Shown here one piece after another: positions 52,501 through 62,195 of a stretch of 64,000 nt of DNA. How positions within the stretch are numbered: position 1 is the first letter of the stretch; each line of letters starts with the position of its first letter. A program made the position numbers and the translations under genes. The DNA is taken from NCBI GenBank assembly GCA_964023205.1, contig OZ026835.1:4794414-4858413 (forward strand), read 5' to 3'. Under the pieces are notes generated by a model that was given only the letters and a program-made list of their open reading frames with translations, was not told the origin of the DNA and searched no databases. The DNA is from Lutraria lutraria (lineage: Eukaryota; Mollusca; Bivalvia; Venerida; Mactridae).

Positions 52501-55500
52501 CATGCCGTTTATTTGATTATACCACAAATTTTGTAATGAATTCAAACCATGACAAATAGCTCACATGTAAGTCCGATTTATTTCATTTGTAAAGTAAATC
52601 AAATGGAATCCTGGATGCAAAACTAAATGATAAGACTTACTCTAGATTTATCTGGTGTACCGGCTGGACTGTCGGTCTTCACTCTCTTCATAATCATTTC
52701 TAACCTCTGTAAAACAATACATCACAATCACAATGAGAGATCAAAGAGCATTATGAGTGCAACAAGATTATATCTGTTTGTTACCAGAGGGAATTTCAAC
52801 CATTTTTTCATGAAAAGACCTTTTATAATTACAGATTAACTGACTCAGGCCTAACAAATTGATATAACTCAATTTCTTTTGTGATATTTTATTAGCTAAA
52901 AAATTTATAGTAATCCGGGATTCTTTTTATTAAGAAAGGTACACTAATAGTTAGCAATTCCCCTCAGAAATTAATCTATACCCCCCTCCTAACAAAATAT
53001 ATTTCCTCTATTTGCATTGTGATTATTCCCCAAATTTGCCTCTTTTAACATAGTTTTAAGTAATTCCCCCCCCCCCCTTGTAACAGTGCCCAGCATCTTC
53101 CCCTTTACCTAAACAAGAGGGCTAAGAGGCTCAGGTGAGCTAAGAACTCCTGGTAGTCCAACAGTCAGGTCTCCAAGCTGAAATCTTATTCATTCATAAC
53201 CTTGTACAGAGAAATTTGATGGAAATAACATTCATCATTAGTAAACAAAACCATTAATTACATAACAATAGCAGGTTAAATGCCATCAGTCACAAATATC
53301 ACTGTGAGTCATTTTAAAGAGCAATCTTTATCGACAATACTTAACCTAAGTAAACACTTCTATCTACAGCAAGTATGGTCAGTCAGTGGGTCTATAGTTA
53401 TAGATTTCCAAAGCTGCAGATAGAGTGATTGATTTAGATTCCCTAAGGTAAGACTGCAATCTCTCACATTTGTCAGTCTCGACAGTAACAGAGTTTCACA
53501 ATTCCACATTTATGCACAGTAATGATAGCTATCCATCAAACATCAGACAGAGCTTTCTACACTCATTCTGTGATTATCATAAAACTACAGCAAATAAATA
53601 TCACCAACAAAACATGACATTGAATCAATTTACCAGGATCAAAAGTCAAGATTCAGTCCTTAATCACGGGTGGTATTGAAATAGAAGGCAAGAATGTTAT
53701 GCAGTAAGAAATAATGGTGAACAATACCAATGTTCCTAATTGCAGTCATAGCCCTAATCCACTGGCCCTTTCACAAGGGCTACTGAATTTCTATCCGGAC
53801 TAGTCAACTTTCGAAAAATTGTGTATTCTGATAAATTATTTGCTTTCAAAAACCCACCTACAGTTCAGGGCTAGTGCTTTTAAAAAATAAGTTTGTTTGA
53901 ACCCTGCAACTGAAGCAACCATGCATCTTCATATTATCAGACACTCCTGCAACTTTGCATTCTTAAGACTTGCGAAAGATTTCTCCTAATTGTCAGACAC
54001 TATCAATTTTCCTTAGACAATATCAACTAATTGTTTCCCCCAGTTTCTGAGCTATCCATGCAAATTATGAGAATTTTAATGTCACACTGCAATTCAGGAG
54101 CTTTGTTCAATTAATAACTGAGATGCAATAATACAGAATCAGCACTCCTATGTGAACAAACCTTCTTTCTATCCAAACGTTCCTCTTCTTCACGTTTAGC
54201 TTTTTCAGCCATTTCTTTCTCTCTTCTCTCTGCATCTTCTTTAGCTTTCTTTTCTGCTTCTTCTTTCTGTAAATGATGATAAATCTTATTTAAATCAAAG
54301 ACATGAAGTAATAAAAAGTATTCAACGATCACAAGAAAGGTAAGAGGTGACCACATGTTAAAGTTAAATGGCTCAGAAGTTTGCTTGTTATTTGATAGGG
54401 GGTGGGGTGGAAGAGAAAACTAAACTCTATTTTGCAATACAAGGTATAAGGCCTTATTATACCAGTAAATATATATCCAAGATCAATTATATTCTAATCA
54501 CTACCTAGATAGTAAATAAATATACATAATAAAGAAACAGTCTGACAAAACAAGGAAGTACTATAGTAAACTCAGTAAATTTTGAACTTGAAACCACTAA
54601 TACATGTACAAACCACACCCATACATGTATAACCTACATCTAATTCAAGTAAACTGATACAGGATACATGTACATAAGTCAAGTTTAAGATACCTATCTT
54701 AAAACCTAAACATGTATGAGCAAAGAGCTATTCAAATGTTTTAAATCCATTGCTATTTTAATTCAGGTGCCCTCCTAAATTTTGATAGTCATATAATTCA
54801 ATGATCTACTAAATAGAGTGGGATAAATGTAACAATAAATTCAGAAGCATTTCACTAATTTTACCCTTGGCCAACTGACGGTTAATTTTAGACCCCAAGA
54901 CTATGCTTCATAACAAATAAAGCGCTAATTTTATTGCAAAGAAAAAGTTATGCAACAGATTTAAATCTTGGGAGACAATAATCAGTAGAGATGAACACAG
55001 GCATGGAATGACTCAAATCTTTACCCAGTTAAGCTTTCAGAATTACATGCTTAAACCCAAGTTGCATCTTACACAAGGCGTATAAAATCAATTTTCCAAT
55101 AAAACATGAGGTCATACATGGATAACTTCTCACAGGCTCTTGGCTGATCAGCTGACAAATGCATTAAAACACTCGTGTACATGTATGAGGGCTACTTTAA
55201 CAATGCGGTACATAGCCTAGTATTCAATCAACAGGCACAACTGGGAATATTTACATCCAATGCTTCATAATCAGAATGTATGCACCCCTTCCTGAACATG
55301 ATTCATACATCATTAAGAACAGGATGGGTTTTTAAAACACAATGCCCCCTTTAGGTGACCTTGACCTTTGACATACTCACTTGAAAATGCACAGGTCCTC
55401 TACAGATTGTCATGAGGAAACAACATGTGAATTTCGATTTTGTAGGGAATCTTTTTTATTTTATGATGAAGTTTGGTACAAGCCAACATTTTAACAGTCA

Positions 55501-58500
55501 TACAAGCAGACAGACAGACAGACGGGACAAAAGCAATATGAAAAATAATTTTTTTGACATTCCTAAAACATCTTGACAATTAATATGTCATAGAAACTAA
55601 CATTTAATTTAAGTCACAAACTATCGTCAACTGCTAATTATATCCAATTTATATGACTAAGTAATTATTTGTGTGATTCATATGTTACAGTAGTACTCCT
55701 TTGTGACTCTAGCAGTGAGTGACTTCATCATCTGATTGGTAAAATCTGAGTTAAGAAATTATCGACCAATGGATACGCTGCATCTAAAACTAATTGTCAC
55801 ACAGTTTTTATAACCTACCTCAAACTTATAAATTTAGCTAAGTCAGTAAAAGAGTTGAAACTTGTCAAACAAATTGCAAAATTCCATTACTTTACTACAA
55901 AATGTAATTCATTGTCAAAACTGACATTTTTGAGGTTGGGTTGAAAATAAAAATAAGTTTGTTTGGAGTGCTCCTACCCAGAATTTTAGCACTGGGTAGG
56001 TAGGTAGGGATTTTGTTTTTACTATATAACAATAGTAAAATAAAAAAGAATGCTCCCCAAAAATTTATTTGCTAGGATTTTCGTGAGTAAGTCGGAGCAC
56101 TCCAAACAAACTTATTTTTATTTTTAGCCTTGTCTCAGAAATTTTTTACATGCCCAGGACAAAGCAATATGGTCAAATCTTTTAGTCTTAAGCCTAAGTG
56201 TTACAACACATACAGCAATTCTTTCCTGTTCTTGTCTTTCAGCTTCTTCGCGTTTACGTTTTTCTTCAGCTTCGATAGCCTTCTGTAATCTCTCCTCCTC
56301 GATCTCACGAGCCTCAGCAGCGAGCCTCAATGCTTCTTCCTCCTCTTGTCTCTGACGTTCTTCTTCAATTCTTTGTCGTTCTTCTTCTTGACGTCTACAA
56401 AACACATAAGGACAAAAAATGGATTCAAAACACCTGAAAAACATATCATGAGCCTGCAAAAGCCCTCTAGGAAAATTTACAAGTATATTCCAAGGCATTT
56501 TTTCCTTCTACAGCAGGGGCTGTTAACAGTTAGGCGTCTTCCCCTGAGAACAATCTTTAAAATGGGTTATTTTCTTCAAGATTTAAGGACAAGTCCCTTC
56601 TCCTACCTGTGAAAAAAAAGCCCTGATATTAAAAAGGTCAGTAACTCTTGGCCATTTTGTCATGCTCAGCCTATCACTAAACTGTACAATCTTTGTCACA
56701 AATATTATCATGAAGTATTATTACTATCTATACAGAATTGTGAAATTAACCGGCAACAAGTTGGTTGTAGAAGATATCAGAAAACAACTCAAGTAGCTCC
56801 GGCACGCTAAAAGGACAGATCAACATAACAGAACAATAATATAATGCTGTTAAGTTTTCTCCGAAAGGGATTGACTCAAAGACGGCTTATATCTATACAC
56901 TGAACTTGTAGAACACTATAATCAATGGGAAATTCCATTTATTTTCTCTGCCATATAAATGCATCAAAATGGCATCAATGCACATATAATGCCTGGGACA
57001 AATATATCTCAATTTTACAGGAATATACACCTACAGCCATGAAACTGTCACTTTTTGAGCACAAATGAAGATTTATATCAGACAATTCCAATATAAAGAC
57101 TTTAAATAAATATACATACATAGGGAAAATCTAGGATAAATCACTGAGCAGAATATTCATAGAATATATTGTCATTAAATGTTTCTGTGTCATAATACAT
57201 CATAAGAAAAGCCATTATGATTTCTTTTAATACTCCTACATGACGTAGAAGAACCATCTATCAAACTGTAGTTAGATTATGACCCTTATTGCAAAGAGCA
57301 AAGAGAAGTGTTCACATTCCTATAGGCAAGTGAAGTCAAAGTCATGTTAAATGACTCATAAAGCACCGAGGATGTGTGTGTGTTGATCTGATACAGAAGA
57401 ATCAATATCAATATGGATCTAAGATTCCAACACATAGTGTACAGTAAGACCTGTGAATAAATGTCACCAAAAAGAAGGAAGATCTCGTGCTATATAGTAG
57501 TGCACAGTGTTCCTTTATTCAGTTTTTTTTCAGTCTTATTTAGCCAAAGAAATGGCCCTTCTTCATACTGAGACATTAAGAAGAATTTGTATGTTGTTTT
57601 TTTCCGCAATAAATTCTGCCTATGTACAGGGTTTTTTAAAATTGTATTCTGCAAATGTATTTTCATACATATAGTATTCATAACTTGCATATATTGCTCA
57701 TGAAACTATGGTTTAGTTTAAATGCCCTTACACAGTAAGATGATCTACCAGCATTTATAAAATACTTATACATTAAAAAATGTTGACCACAACCAGCACG
57801 AGACAAAACTGAGGAGGAAAACAATCCTGGATGAAATTTCTATCATAGGAAAACCAAATCCTTAACAAGGCTAACATCTAGACATACAATAAAGTTTATC
57901 TAGTTCATTTAATCGAGTTTTATGCCCCTCTTCAACAGTCAGAGTCATAAAAGGTGGACAGTTCACCTTACATCGTTCCTGGGAAGAACCAGTACTGGAC
58001 TCCCATCTGTAAGGAACTGCATACTTTCTCACGTAACGAGACATAGTCAGTAGCTGGGCTCAAACCCACGACCCTTTATCAGTGAGAAGTTACAAAAAAT
58101 CTCTTCTGATTCAACCATTGGTGAATTTCATGCTGAAAGTGTTGTATATACATTGTACATCAACTTACTGTAATTCTTCCTGACGGAGTCTCTCTATTTC
58201 TGCCTCTCTGTCAGCTTTTTCCCGAGCAAGTCTTCTCTTCTCAGCAAGCTTAGCTTTGTACTCTTCCATTTCCCTTTCCTTGTCCGTTTTAGGGGCCGCC
58301 TTATCAGCTTTCGGGGCTGATTTCGGCTCGGGTGTTGACTGCTTGGGCTCTGGTTTGCCACGAGGAGAAGTCTTTGGTCCCTCAGGTTCTATGATCCTAA
58401 CCACCGTCTCTCTAGTATCATCAAGGGATGGACTCGCTGACATAGGACTCTCCCCTAAAATTAACACAAATAAATACAATGCACTACAATACACATCAGA

Positions 58501-59801
58501 CTAAAGTCAGTAAATCTACTCTACAACATACTTTTACCAGTCTGTACATATACAATTTTCAGACATTCTTATGCAAACAATAGACGAAAGAATATAATCA
58601 ATGTTTTCAAAATCACAAAGTTCATTGAAGCAATAGTATTAGAAGTCACACATTTACTCCAAGGCAGCTGATCTAGGAGGACAAAGCATTAAGAATGTAT
58701 AAACAAATATTGTTTTTTTTTACTGTTTTAATATACTAAACGACAAAAATAAAAAATAAATACTGCAGTTAGCCATTCACAGCTTTAAGTAATACTGGTA
58801 ATTATATATGATACAAAAATACTAAGGTATGTGTCATACTAAAAAATCTTCATAATTTGTATGAAAAAATGTCCAATTCTTTCCTTGTATCATTTAAAAG
58901 CAAGCTTACAAAACATTACTTCACCTAATAAGGATTCATTTGGTGATTCCCAGCTCCAGGTTAATATGTTCATTTCAAATAAATATTAACAGTAAGTGTT
59001 AACTGACTTAATCCAATAAACAGGTGAACACCTCTTCACCTTAAAGCTGACTTTTGTCACAATACGAAAGCTTCATTTGAAATTACGCCGATCGAGTGAT
59101 TTCCAATACTTGATTTAACACACTACATAACTAACCAGCTCTTGTCACATCACTAAGACGTGATAGCTCTGAGTTGAGTTTTTTAAAAATGTTTCATAGG
59201 CTTTGATCAATATAATGACACTGGGATCTGGTTCAACCAGTCACCATAGGGATATACAGTGCAACCTCTCCAAAGCAATCTATTAAACATTGGTAGTAGC
59301 AAAATTATGTTGTTGTGGAGAGGTTGTTTCTCTAGAGAGGTAAAATAATTAATAGTTAAATTGTGCATTTGGGAAAATCATGCTGTTGTTGAAGGATGGC
59401 TGTTGCTCAAGAGGGCCGTTCTGGTGAAGTTGTACTGTATTTGGAAGGGATACTTTAAAGTCCTTAATACTGCCATCCCCACCCCACATCTTAAGTACAA
59501 TAATATTTTCAGGTTTGGGAGTAATAAATAAAATCCCAATTTCAGAATGCTTTGAAAATAACAACGCTAAAACAAAACTTAAATCCATGAATATAATATT
59601 ACCTGTTAAATCCTCACTCTGTACTGGCGTATGCCTGGCTGGGGGCGTACCCGATGGGGCGGGACTAATGGATTTGGGTGTGTCAGACTTTGATTCAGAG
59701 GAATCATCTTTATTATCTTTTTCAGCACCAGGTTTGAGAGCAGATTTTGAGGGAGATTCTTTGGGCACCTTGGGTGGTTTATCTCTTACAGGAGTCTTGG
59801 C
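37093..59801 (-). CDS. MAP7/ensconsin-family microtubule-associated protein, 3' eight exons (5' partial)
   Basis: Exons run 59801-59603, 58454-58169, 56394-56214, 54266-54162, 52706-52641, 51857-51130, 38655-38348, and 37508 (or 37524)-37093: about 762 residues plus stop. Donor and acceptor phases agree for the first seven. Order of the protein: a Lys/Pro/Ser-rich linker (about 1-120); a long charged coiled coil typical of the MAP7 domain (about 125-270), from LAEKRRLAREKADREAEIER to the diagnostic RLEMIMKRVK; then an acidic, Ser/Thr-rich, probably disordered C-terminus with PIGKPIIAFEE. In the known family the N-terminal half binds microtubules and the MAP7 domain recruits and activates kinesin-1. 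The N-terminal microtubule-binding coil is not in the window, so the start lies upstream of 59801, probably beyond 64000. Confidence 0.88.
37678..37914 (-). mobile_element. tRNA-Leu-like SINE, family A, copy 2 (intronic)
   Basis: A complete copy. The minus-strand head carries a tRNA-Leu(CAA)-like arm (GACTTCAAATCACTG) and B box GGGTTCGAGCTC. The body includes GAACCAGTACTAGACTCCC. The tail has CAACAGTCAGAGTCATATGA on the plus strand, preceded by GAGTTTTACGCCCC. In the last MAP7 intron, sense to the gene. Confidence 0.88.
38170..38309. repeat. Compound tetranucleotide microsatellite (ATCA/GTCA/CATT)n
   Basis: Blocks of ATCA, then CATT/CAGT mixtures, then about eleven CAGT, then ATCA again. It ends 39 bp from the 5' splice donor of the exon at 38348, on the intron side. 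Confidence 0.97.
38348..38655 (-). CDS. MAP7-like gene, penultimate exon
   Basis: A 308-base exon starting T-ATT-AGT (ISVRTVDSPESPQTGYQ) after a CATTTCAG acceptor and ending in PIGKPIIAFEE..RRQDVP before a G|GTAATA donor. Acidic and probably disordered. It is separated from the previous exon by a 12.5 kb intron. Confidence 0.85.
39748..39991 (-). mobile_element. tRNA-Leu-like SINE, family A, copy 3 (intronic)
   Basis: A (TTTG)n end, the tail motif TTTTCAACAGTCAGAGTCAT and body match the other copies. The B box is decayed (GGGTTCTAACCTAC on the plus strand), so it is an older copy. Sense to the gene. Confidence 0.85.
42050..42200 (+). mobile_element. Possible tRNA-headed SINE, family D
   Basis: A head-like stretch with GGTGCCTCAGTGATAAGAGA (A box) and GAGTTTGAATACC (B box), followed by GACCAGACAGAATTTAT and a GGTGGTTCTTACCAGG palindrome. 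Only one copy is seen, and no tail motif was found. Confidence 0.5.
42364..42449. repeat. Perfect 25-bp inverted repeat, 36-bp loop
   Basis: 42364-42388 (starting GATGTATCAAGCGATCTGAT) is the exact reverse complement of 42425-42449. Probably the core of a small foldback element. Confidence 0.93.
42985..43230 (-). mobile_element. SINE family B, uninflated copy (intronic)
   Basis: Plus-strand order: CTGGATGGTATTCAAACCAG, TACTTACTTGCCCTCACACA, ACATGTGGAGGAATATCAAC, then B-box complement GGGAATCAAACCC and CCAGTGCATTAACCACTG. It has one copy of the AACCAGTACT segment, which serves as the reference for the expanded copy at 15670-17190. Confidence 0.85.
44595..45055. repeat. 162-bp unit repeated 2.2 times, with a GCGGGCTCGAC tail
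   Basis: Units start at GGGAGATACAGCCCGGACA (about 44597, 44759, 44921). Each full unit contains TGACCTTGACCTTTGAG and GCGCACTGCACACCGTCTCA. The tail has CACTCACTAACTAAC-type simple sequence and CGCCATTGTGGCGACTATGT. It is a type of repeat I recall as common in bivalves; class unknown. Confidence 0.8.
46465..46682 (-). mobile_element. tRNA-Leu-like SINE, family A, copy 4 (intronic)
   Basis: Tail, body and head up to GATTTGAAGTCAGTGACCTT, then the match stops, so the 5' end is cut. Sense to the MAP7 gene. Confidence 0.87.
47260..47315 (-). other. tRNA-like fragment (5' half)
   Basis: The minus strand reads TTTAGCTCAACTGGTAGAGC, a good A-box/D-arm stretch, followed by ATTTCGTCTGATCC. No B box is present. 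Probably a truncated tRNA or SINE head. Confidence 0.45.
47476..47669. mobile_element. MITE with TACAGTCAA ends (copy 2)
   Basis: Left end TACAGTCAATCCTTTGACAC; the right end read backwards is TACAGTGCAACCTATGAACA then AAGGTCATCC, matching the right end of 34317-34498. Intronic. Confidence 0.65.
47747..48036 (-). mobile_element. SINE family C, copy 2 (intronic)
   Basis: Minus-strand head AGATAGCTCAGTGATTAGAG and B-box region GTGAGTTTGATCCCC. The plus-strand tail is ATTTATTTATTTCGACGGAT then TTAATGCCATTCAGTTATAT. The same family as 32188-32495, opposite strand. Confidence 0.83.
48660..48845 (+). repeat. 190-bp dispersed repeat (ACAAGAGC..), copy 1
   Basis: Shares ACAAGAGC, GTGCCAATG, TATGAAGTTT, GTTGCT, TTGAGTTATGAGC, AAGTTTTTGC and CAGTGATCACAA in order with 50865-51055. 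Class unknown. Confidence 0.7.
49400..49478 (-). mobile_element. SINE family B fragment
   Basis: The plus strand has GGCGGTCAGTTCATCTAACC, TTTTCCTGAACTGCATTCTA and ACCAGTACTAACTTACCCTT, the exact SINE segment from which the 32-bp minisatellite arose. The head is missing. Confidence 0.8.
50365..50600 (-). mobile_element. tRNA-Leu-like SINE, family A, copy 5 (intronic)
   Basis: (TTTG)2 end, GAGTTTTATGCCCCC tail, body, and a head with a deletion beside the B box (GGGGCTTGAACCTTGTATCA on the plus strand). Sense to the gene. Confidence 0.87.
50865..51055 (+). repeat. 190-bp dispersed repeat (ACAAGAGC..), copy 2
   Basis: See the copy at 48660 for the shared words. It ends 75 bp before the splice donor of the exon at 51130. 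Confidence 0.7.
51130..51857 (-). CDS. MAP7-like gene, large C-terminal exon
   Basis: A 728-base exon after a TTTTTCAG acceptor, beginning NESPTRVLTASSSRTSLVSS. It is rich in Ser, Thr, Asp, Glu and probably disordered. It holds two copies of TPKFKSPLLQ about 20 residues apart, the second leading into SIMGKTKFGARL. The donor AG|GTAAGT leaves two bases, completed by T of the next exon (SS-ISVRT). Confidence 0.9.
52020..52208 (-). mobile_element. tRNA-Leu-like SINE, family A, copy 6 (intronic)
   Basis: Tail and body complete; the head is cut after CCCTCTATCAGTGAGAAACC on the plus strand. The B-box complement is GGGCTCAAACCCATG. Sense to the gene. Confidence 0.86.
52641..52706 (-). CDS. MAP7-like gene, 22-codon exon with RLExIMKR signature
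   Basis: A 66-base exon coding RLEMIMKRVK then TDSPAGTPDKSR, phase 0 at both ends, with TTTTACAG acceptor and GTAAGT donor. RLExIMKR is the end-of-domain signature of MAP7 proteins and the best single reason for the family call. Too short to stand out as an ORF. Confidence 0.9.
53040..54100. other. Intron sequence with C-run and repeat scraps
   Basis: A run of about 12 C at 53067 and an ACAAGAGGGCTAAGAGGCTC scrap at about 53114, the start of a common bivalve-type repeat. No exon is seen. Confidence 0.5.
54162..54266 (-). CDS. MAP7-like gene, 35-codon coiled-coil exon
   Basis: KEEAEKKAKEDAERREKEMA to EERLDRKK, phase 0 at both ends. The acceptor is CATTTACAG; the donor is the less typical AAG|GTTTGT. 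A phase 0-0 coiled-coil exon can be skipped without a frameshift, so alternative splicing is possible. Confidence 0.88.
55345..55535. repeat. Dispersed repeat with TGACCTTGACCTTTGA
   Basis: Starts near GGTGACCTTGACCTTTGACA and ends with (CAGA)n and GACGGGACAAAAG. Similar in kind to 44595-45055 but not the same unit. Class unknown. Confidence 0.6.
55939..56129. mobile_element. MITE with 36-bp inverted ends (copy 1, intronic)
   Basis: Left GGTTGAAAATAAAAATAAGT then TTGTTTGGAGTGCTCC; the right end is its near-exact reverse complement. The middle has TACCCAGAATTTTAGCACTG. It lies 84 bp downstream of a MAP7 splice donor. Confidence 0.88.
56214..56394 (-). CDS. MAP7-like gene, coiled-coil exon
   Basis: A 181-base exon coding for almost only E, R, Q, K and A (RQEEERQRIEEERQRQ..EERLQKAIEAEEKRKREE). 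The acceptor is TTTTGTAG, the donor GTATGT. It is the core of the MAP7 coiled coil. A MITE hairpin sits 84 bp past the donor. Confidence 0.92.
57440..57530. mobile_element. MITE fragment with a TACAGTAAGACCTG end
   Basis: TACAGTAAGACCTGTGAATA and ATGTCACC match one end of the MITE at 34317. The other end is not clear. Confidence 0.45.
57907..58096 (-). mobile_element. tRNA-Leu-like SINE, family A, copy 7 (intronic)
   Basis: Tail, body and B box (complement GGGCTCAAACCCACG), then cut after TCAGTGAGAAGTTACA. It ends 73 bp before the exon at 58169. Sense to the gene. Confidence 0.87.
58169..58454 (-). CDS. MAP7-like gene, exon with start of the MAP7 domain
   Basis: Begins GESPMSASPSLDDTRETVVR and ends RLAREKADREAEIERLRQEE. 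The acidic/Pro linker gives way to the charged coiled coil. A CA|GTAAGT donor leaves two bases, completed by A of the next exon to make Gln. Confidence 0.9.
59255..59439. mobile_element. MITE with TACAGTGCAACCTC-type ends (copy 2, intronic)
   Basis: Left TACAGTGCAACCTCTCC; the right end read backwards is TACAGTACAACTTCACC. GGAGAGGTTG and TCTAGAGAGG lie inside. The same family as 20056-20236. Confidence 0.7.
59603..59801 (-). CDS. MAP7-like gene, most upstream exon seen
   Basis: Encodes AKTPVRDKPPKVPKESPSKS through RHTPVQSEDLT, a Pro/Lys/Ser-rich linker of the kind found between the microtubule-binding coil and the MAP7 domain. The acceptor is TTGTCTTCAG and the donor G|GTAATA leaves one base, which is completed by GG of the next exon. 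Confidence 0.8.
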
Positions 59802-61714
59802 CTGAAGACAAGAAACAAGAATATTGTAGAATGATAACATATGTTCACCATACTTGGCAACACAGATATTCGGTTACTGGTGGTTAGCAAGGAATGAACA
59901 TAAATGGTATTTTCAGGATTTTACAAATATTTCAAGACTTAAATCAACCATAATAACAGATATGGGTTGTAAAATGAAGTCAAGCATAAAAATGGTATCT
60001 AAGCAACAAAATGGAAAATACGAATATGCTCTAATTTTAGACAAAGATGATATTTTCTATGATTATCTCTACATGAGATCATTTAGAGACATATAGGGAG
60101 TGAATTTTCAATAAATATGAAATCTGTTCTAATATTGTGGAGAAGGACTAACTTTTTTATATCTTCTTCAGAGATTTCTAGATAGATCTAATGTAGGTGG
60201 CGTTAATAGAAGCATAAATTTCAAAGAAATTCAAATAAAATTAATACATAAATACAAGTAGCAAAGTGCACTTTTTTGAAGATCATAGTAATAAGGAATG
60301 AAGTGGACACACATATATTCTTTGTGAATGTACATAAATTTTTTTAAACTTAATCATGCATGGAAAATTGTAAAAAATCTACAAGAAAAGACGGGGAAAC
60401 AGTCTAAACATAAATTTTGTTGCGTCTTAAATCCCTATCAACTTGAAAACATACACTAGAAAGCATATTATTCATAACCAATATCATGGAATCAAACTTG
60501 AGTTCAAATTAAAAAAATTTGATCAGTGGAAATTTTTTAACAAAGCAACTTTAAGAAACTGTCAACATGGCATTTCTGAGAAACAGAAGAAAAACTCTGG
60601 CTTATGATTCCTAAAAAGGAGAATTCCTAAAAAACTAACAAAGGACAAAACTCATAGATTTCACAAGACCAGAAAACAATAAAATATAATACACATAAAA
60701 TATACAATAGCTATTACAGACTGTTTTCTGTAGCTAGCTGTCTCAATGATAGCTAGCTAGTATGTACATTATATTGATTAGATCTACGGACTAGAGGGAC
60801 CAATATACATCAGCATCAGACAGAGAGTAATTGTATGACTCATTCCATAGACTAATGTATATGCTGTAACCTTGTTGTTATAGAAGACAATACATTCTAT
60901 GATCAGGTCTAGTGTTATATTCACTATAGTTAGATAGGATCACATCTGTTGTAAATAGTATAGTTAGGCACAATCTAGTTGTAACTAACTCCCTGTCAGA
61001 CCCTTAAAGGCATCAATGCTAATTTGTACAAACCAAGAATGAAAAATCCAGATCTTAAAACTGAATCAAATCATGCATTAAATGCAACTGACAAATCAAA
61101 GGTTTTGAAGTTTTCCAGGGGGAGGGGACAAGCCCCAAATGATATCCAAAACTTAGCTTCCATATAAAGTTTACAAACTGATTTTTAGCTAAGCTCCTGA
61201 CAATAATATTCACCAACACTCATGATTTTTTTTTCATTTTACTGTTAAGGATTCACTTGCTGTGCATTTATTACACATTTCAAAGATCATGGCAGTGGAC
61301 CTTAAAGACAGACCAAATATACATCATATGTTTAATCCTTAAATTGCCTCACATCAAACCACAATCAATACCTGTGACACAATGATGCTGACTGCATGTA
61401 TGCAACAGTCACAAGGTTTGTACATTAAAATTTTCCAATTAACAAGTCTGCAGATGTATTTATTCAGTTGCAAATGATTTGATCAAATATGTACTTAATA
61501 ACACATCAAATAACAATACCACACTATAATTATACATCAGCTCGGAAATATGGCTTAAATTTACCATGGAGTCAATATTTGACTTATTTAATAGGTTTAA
61601 AAAAGTTGACATTCAATTTGCCTCAACTACTACAGTATTAGATCTGAATCCTTGAATTTGCTATTTTTATTTACAGTCGTTTTTTTCTGTTTTTCAATAA
61701 TTCTTAAGTTATAT
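59802..61714. other. Upstream of the first seen MAP7 exon, probably intron
   Basis: AT-rich, with no exon I can support on the minus strand. An 80-codon plus-strand ORF (59854-60096) has no recognised features. Confidence 0.45.
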
Positions 61715-61900
61715 ATGACAACTAGTTAACCTTCCAGTTTTCTTAGTCTGTAATTCTAACCAGAACTATCTTATACTTCCACAAAGAGTATACTTCCACA
61801 AAGAGATGGCAACATTTCCACATATGGAGGAGAATTAATATTTTTGTCAAATTTTCAGTATGACCTGCTGCGACCCGAGATTCAAATCCAGGCCTTTTTT
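61715..61900 (-). mobile_element. SINE family B, decayed copy
   Basis: Plus-strand CAACTAGTTAACCTTCCAG, CTAACCAGAACTATCTTA, ATATGGAGGAGAATTAAT and GAGATTCAAATCCAGGCC follow the family order. It carries its own small duplication, TATACTTCCACAAAGAG twice at about 61768-61801. Confidence 0.75.
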
Positions 61901-61942
61901 GTAAAGATCATGAAAAGATTGGGAAATGTTATTGAATTACAC

Positions 61943-62195
61943 AACAAGAGGGCCAAGATGGCCCCATATAATATACATGAGAATCATTTTTTGCTGATGA
62001 AAACATTGTTTTGAGCCTATGTCAAGGGGTCTGTTGTTATCAAGGATTTCCTGTGATTTGACCTGGTGAACATTTTGGCCTAAGATGATCCATGCTCAAA
62101 CTTGTCCAAGATATCATTAAGACAAACATTCTAACAAGGTTTGGTGAAGATCCAACTAAAAATGTAGCCTTTTTGCTCATGTGAGCTAAAATTCA
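61943..62195 (+). repeat. ACAAGAGGGCCAAGATGGCC repeat
   Basis: Starts ACAAGAGGGCCAAGATGGCC and ends CTCATGTGAGCTAAAA. This opening is a pattern I recall as very common in bivalve genomes. Class unknown. Confidence 0.6.

Noticed and set aside
59854..60096. 80-codon plus-strand ORF starting MATQIFGYWW
   Set aside because: No family recognised and no splice or promoter support; a chance ORF in AT-rich DNA is more likely.
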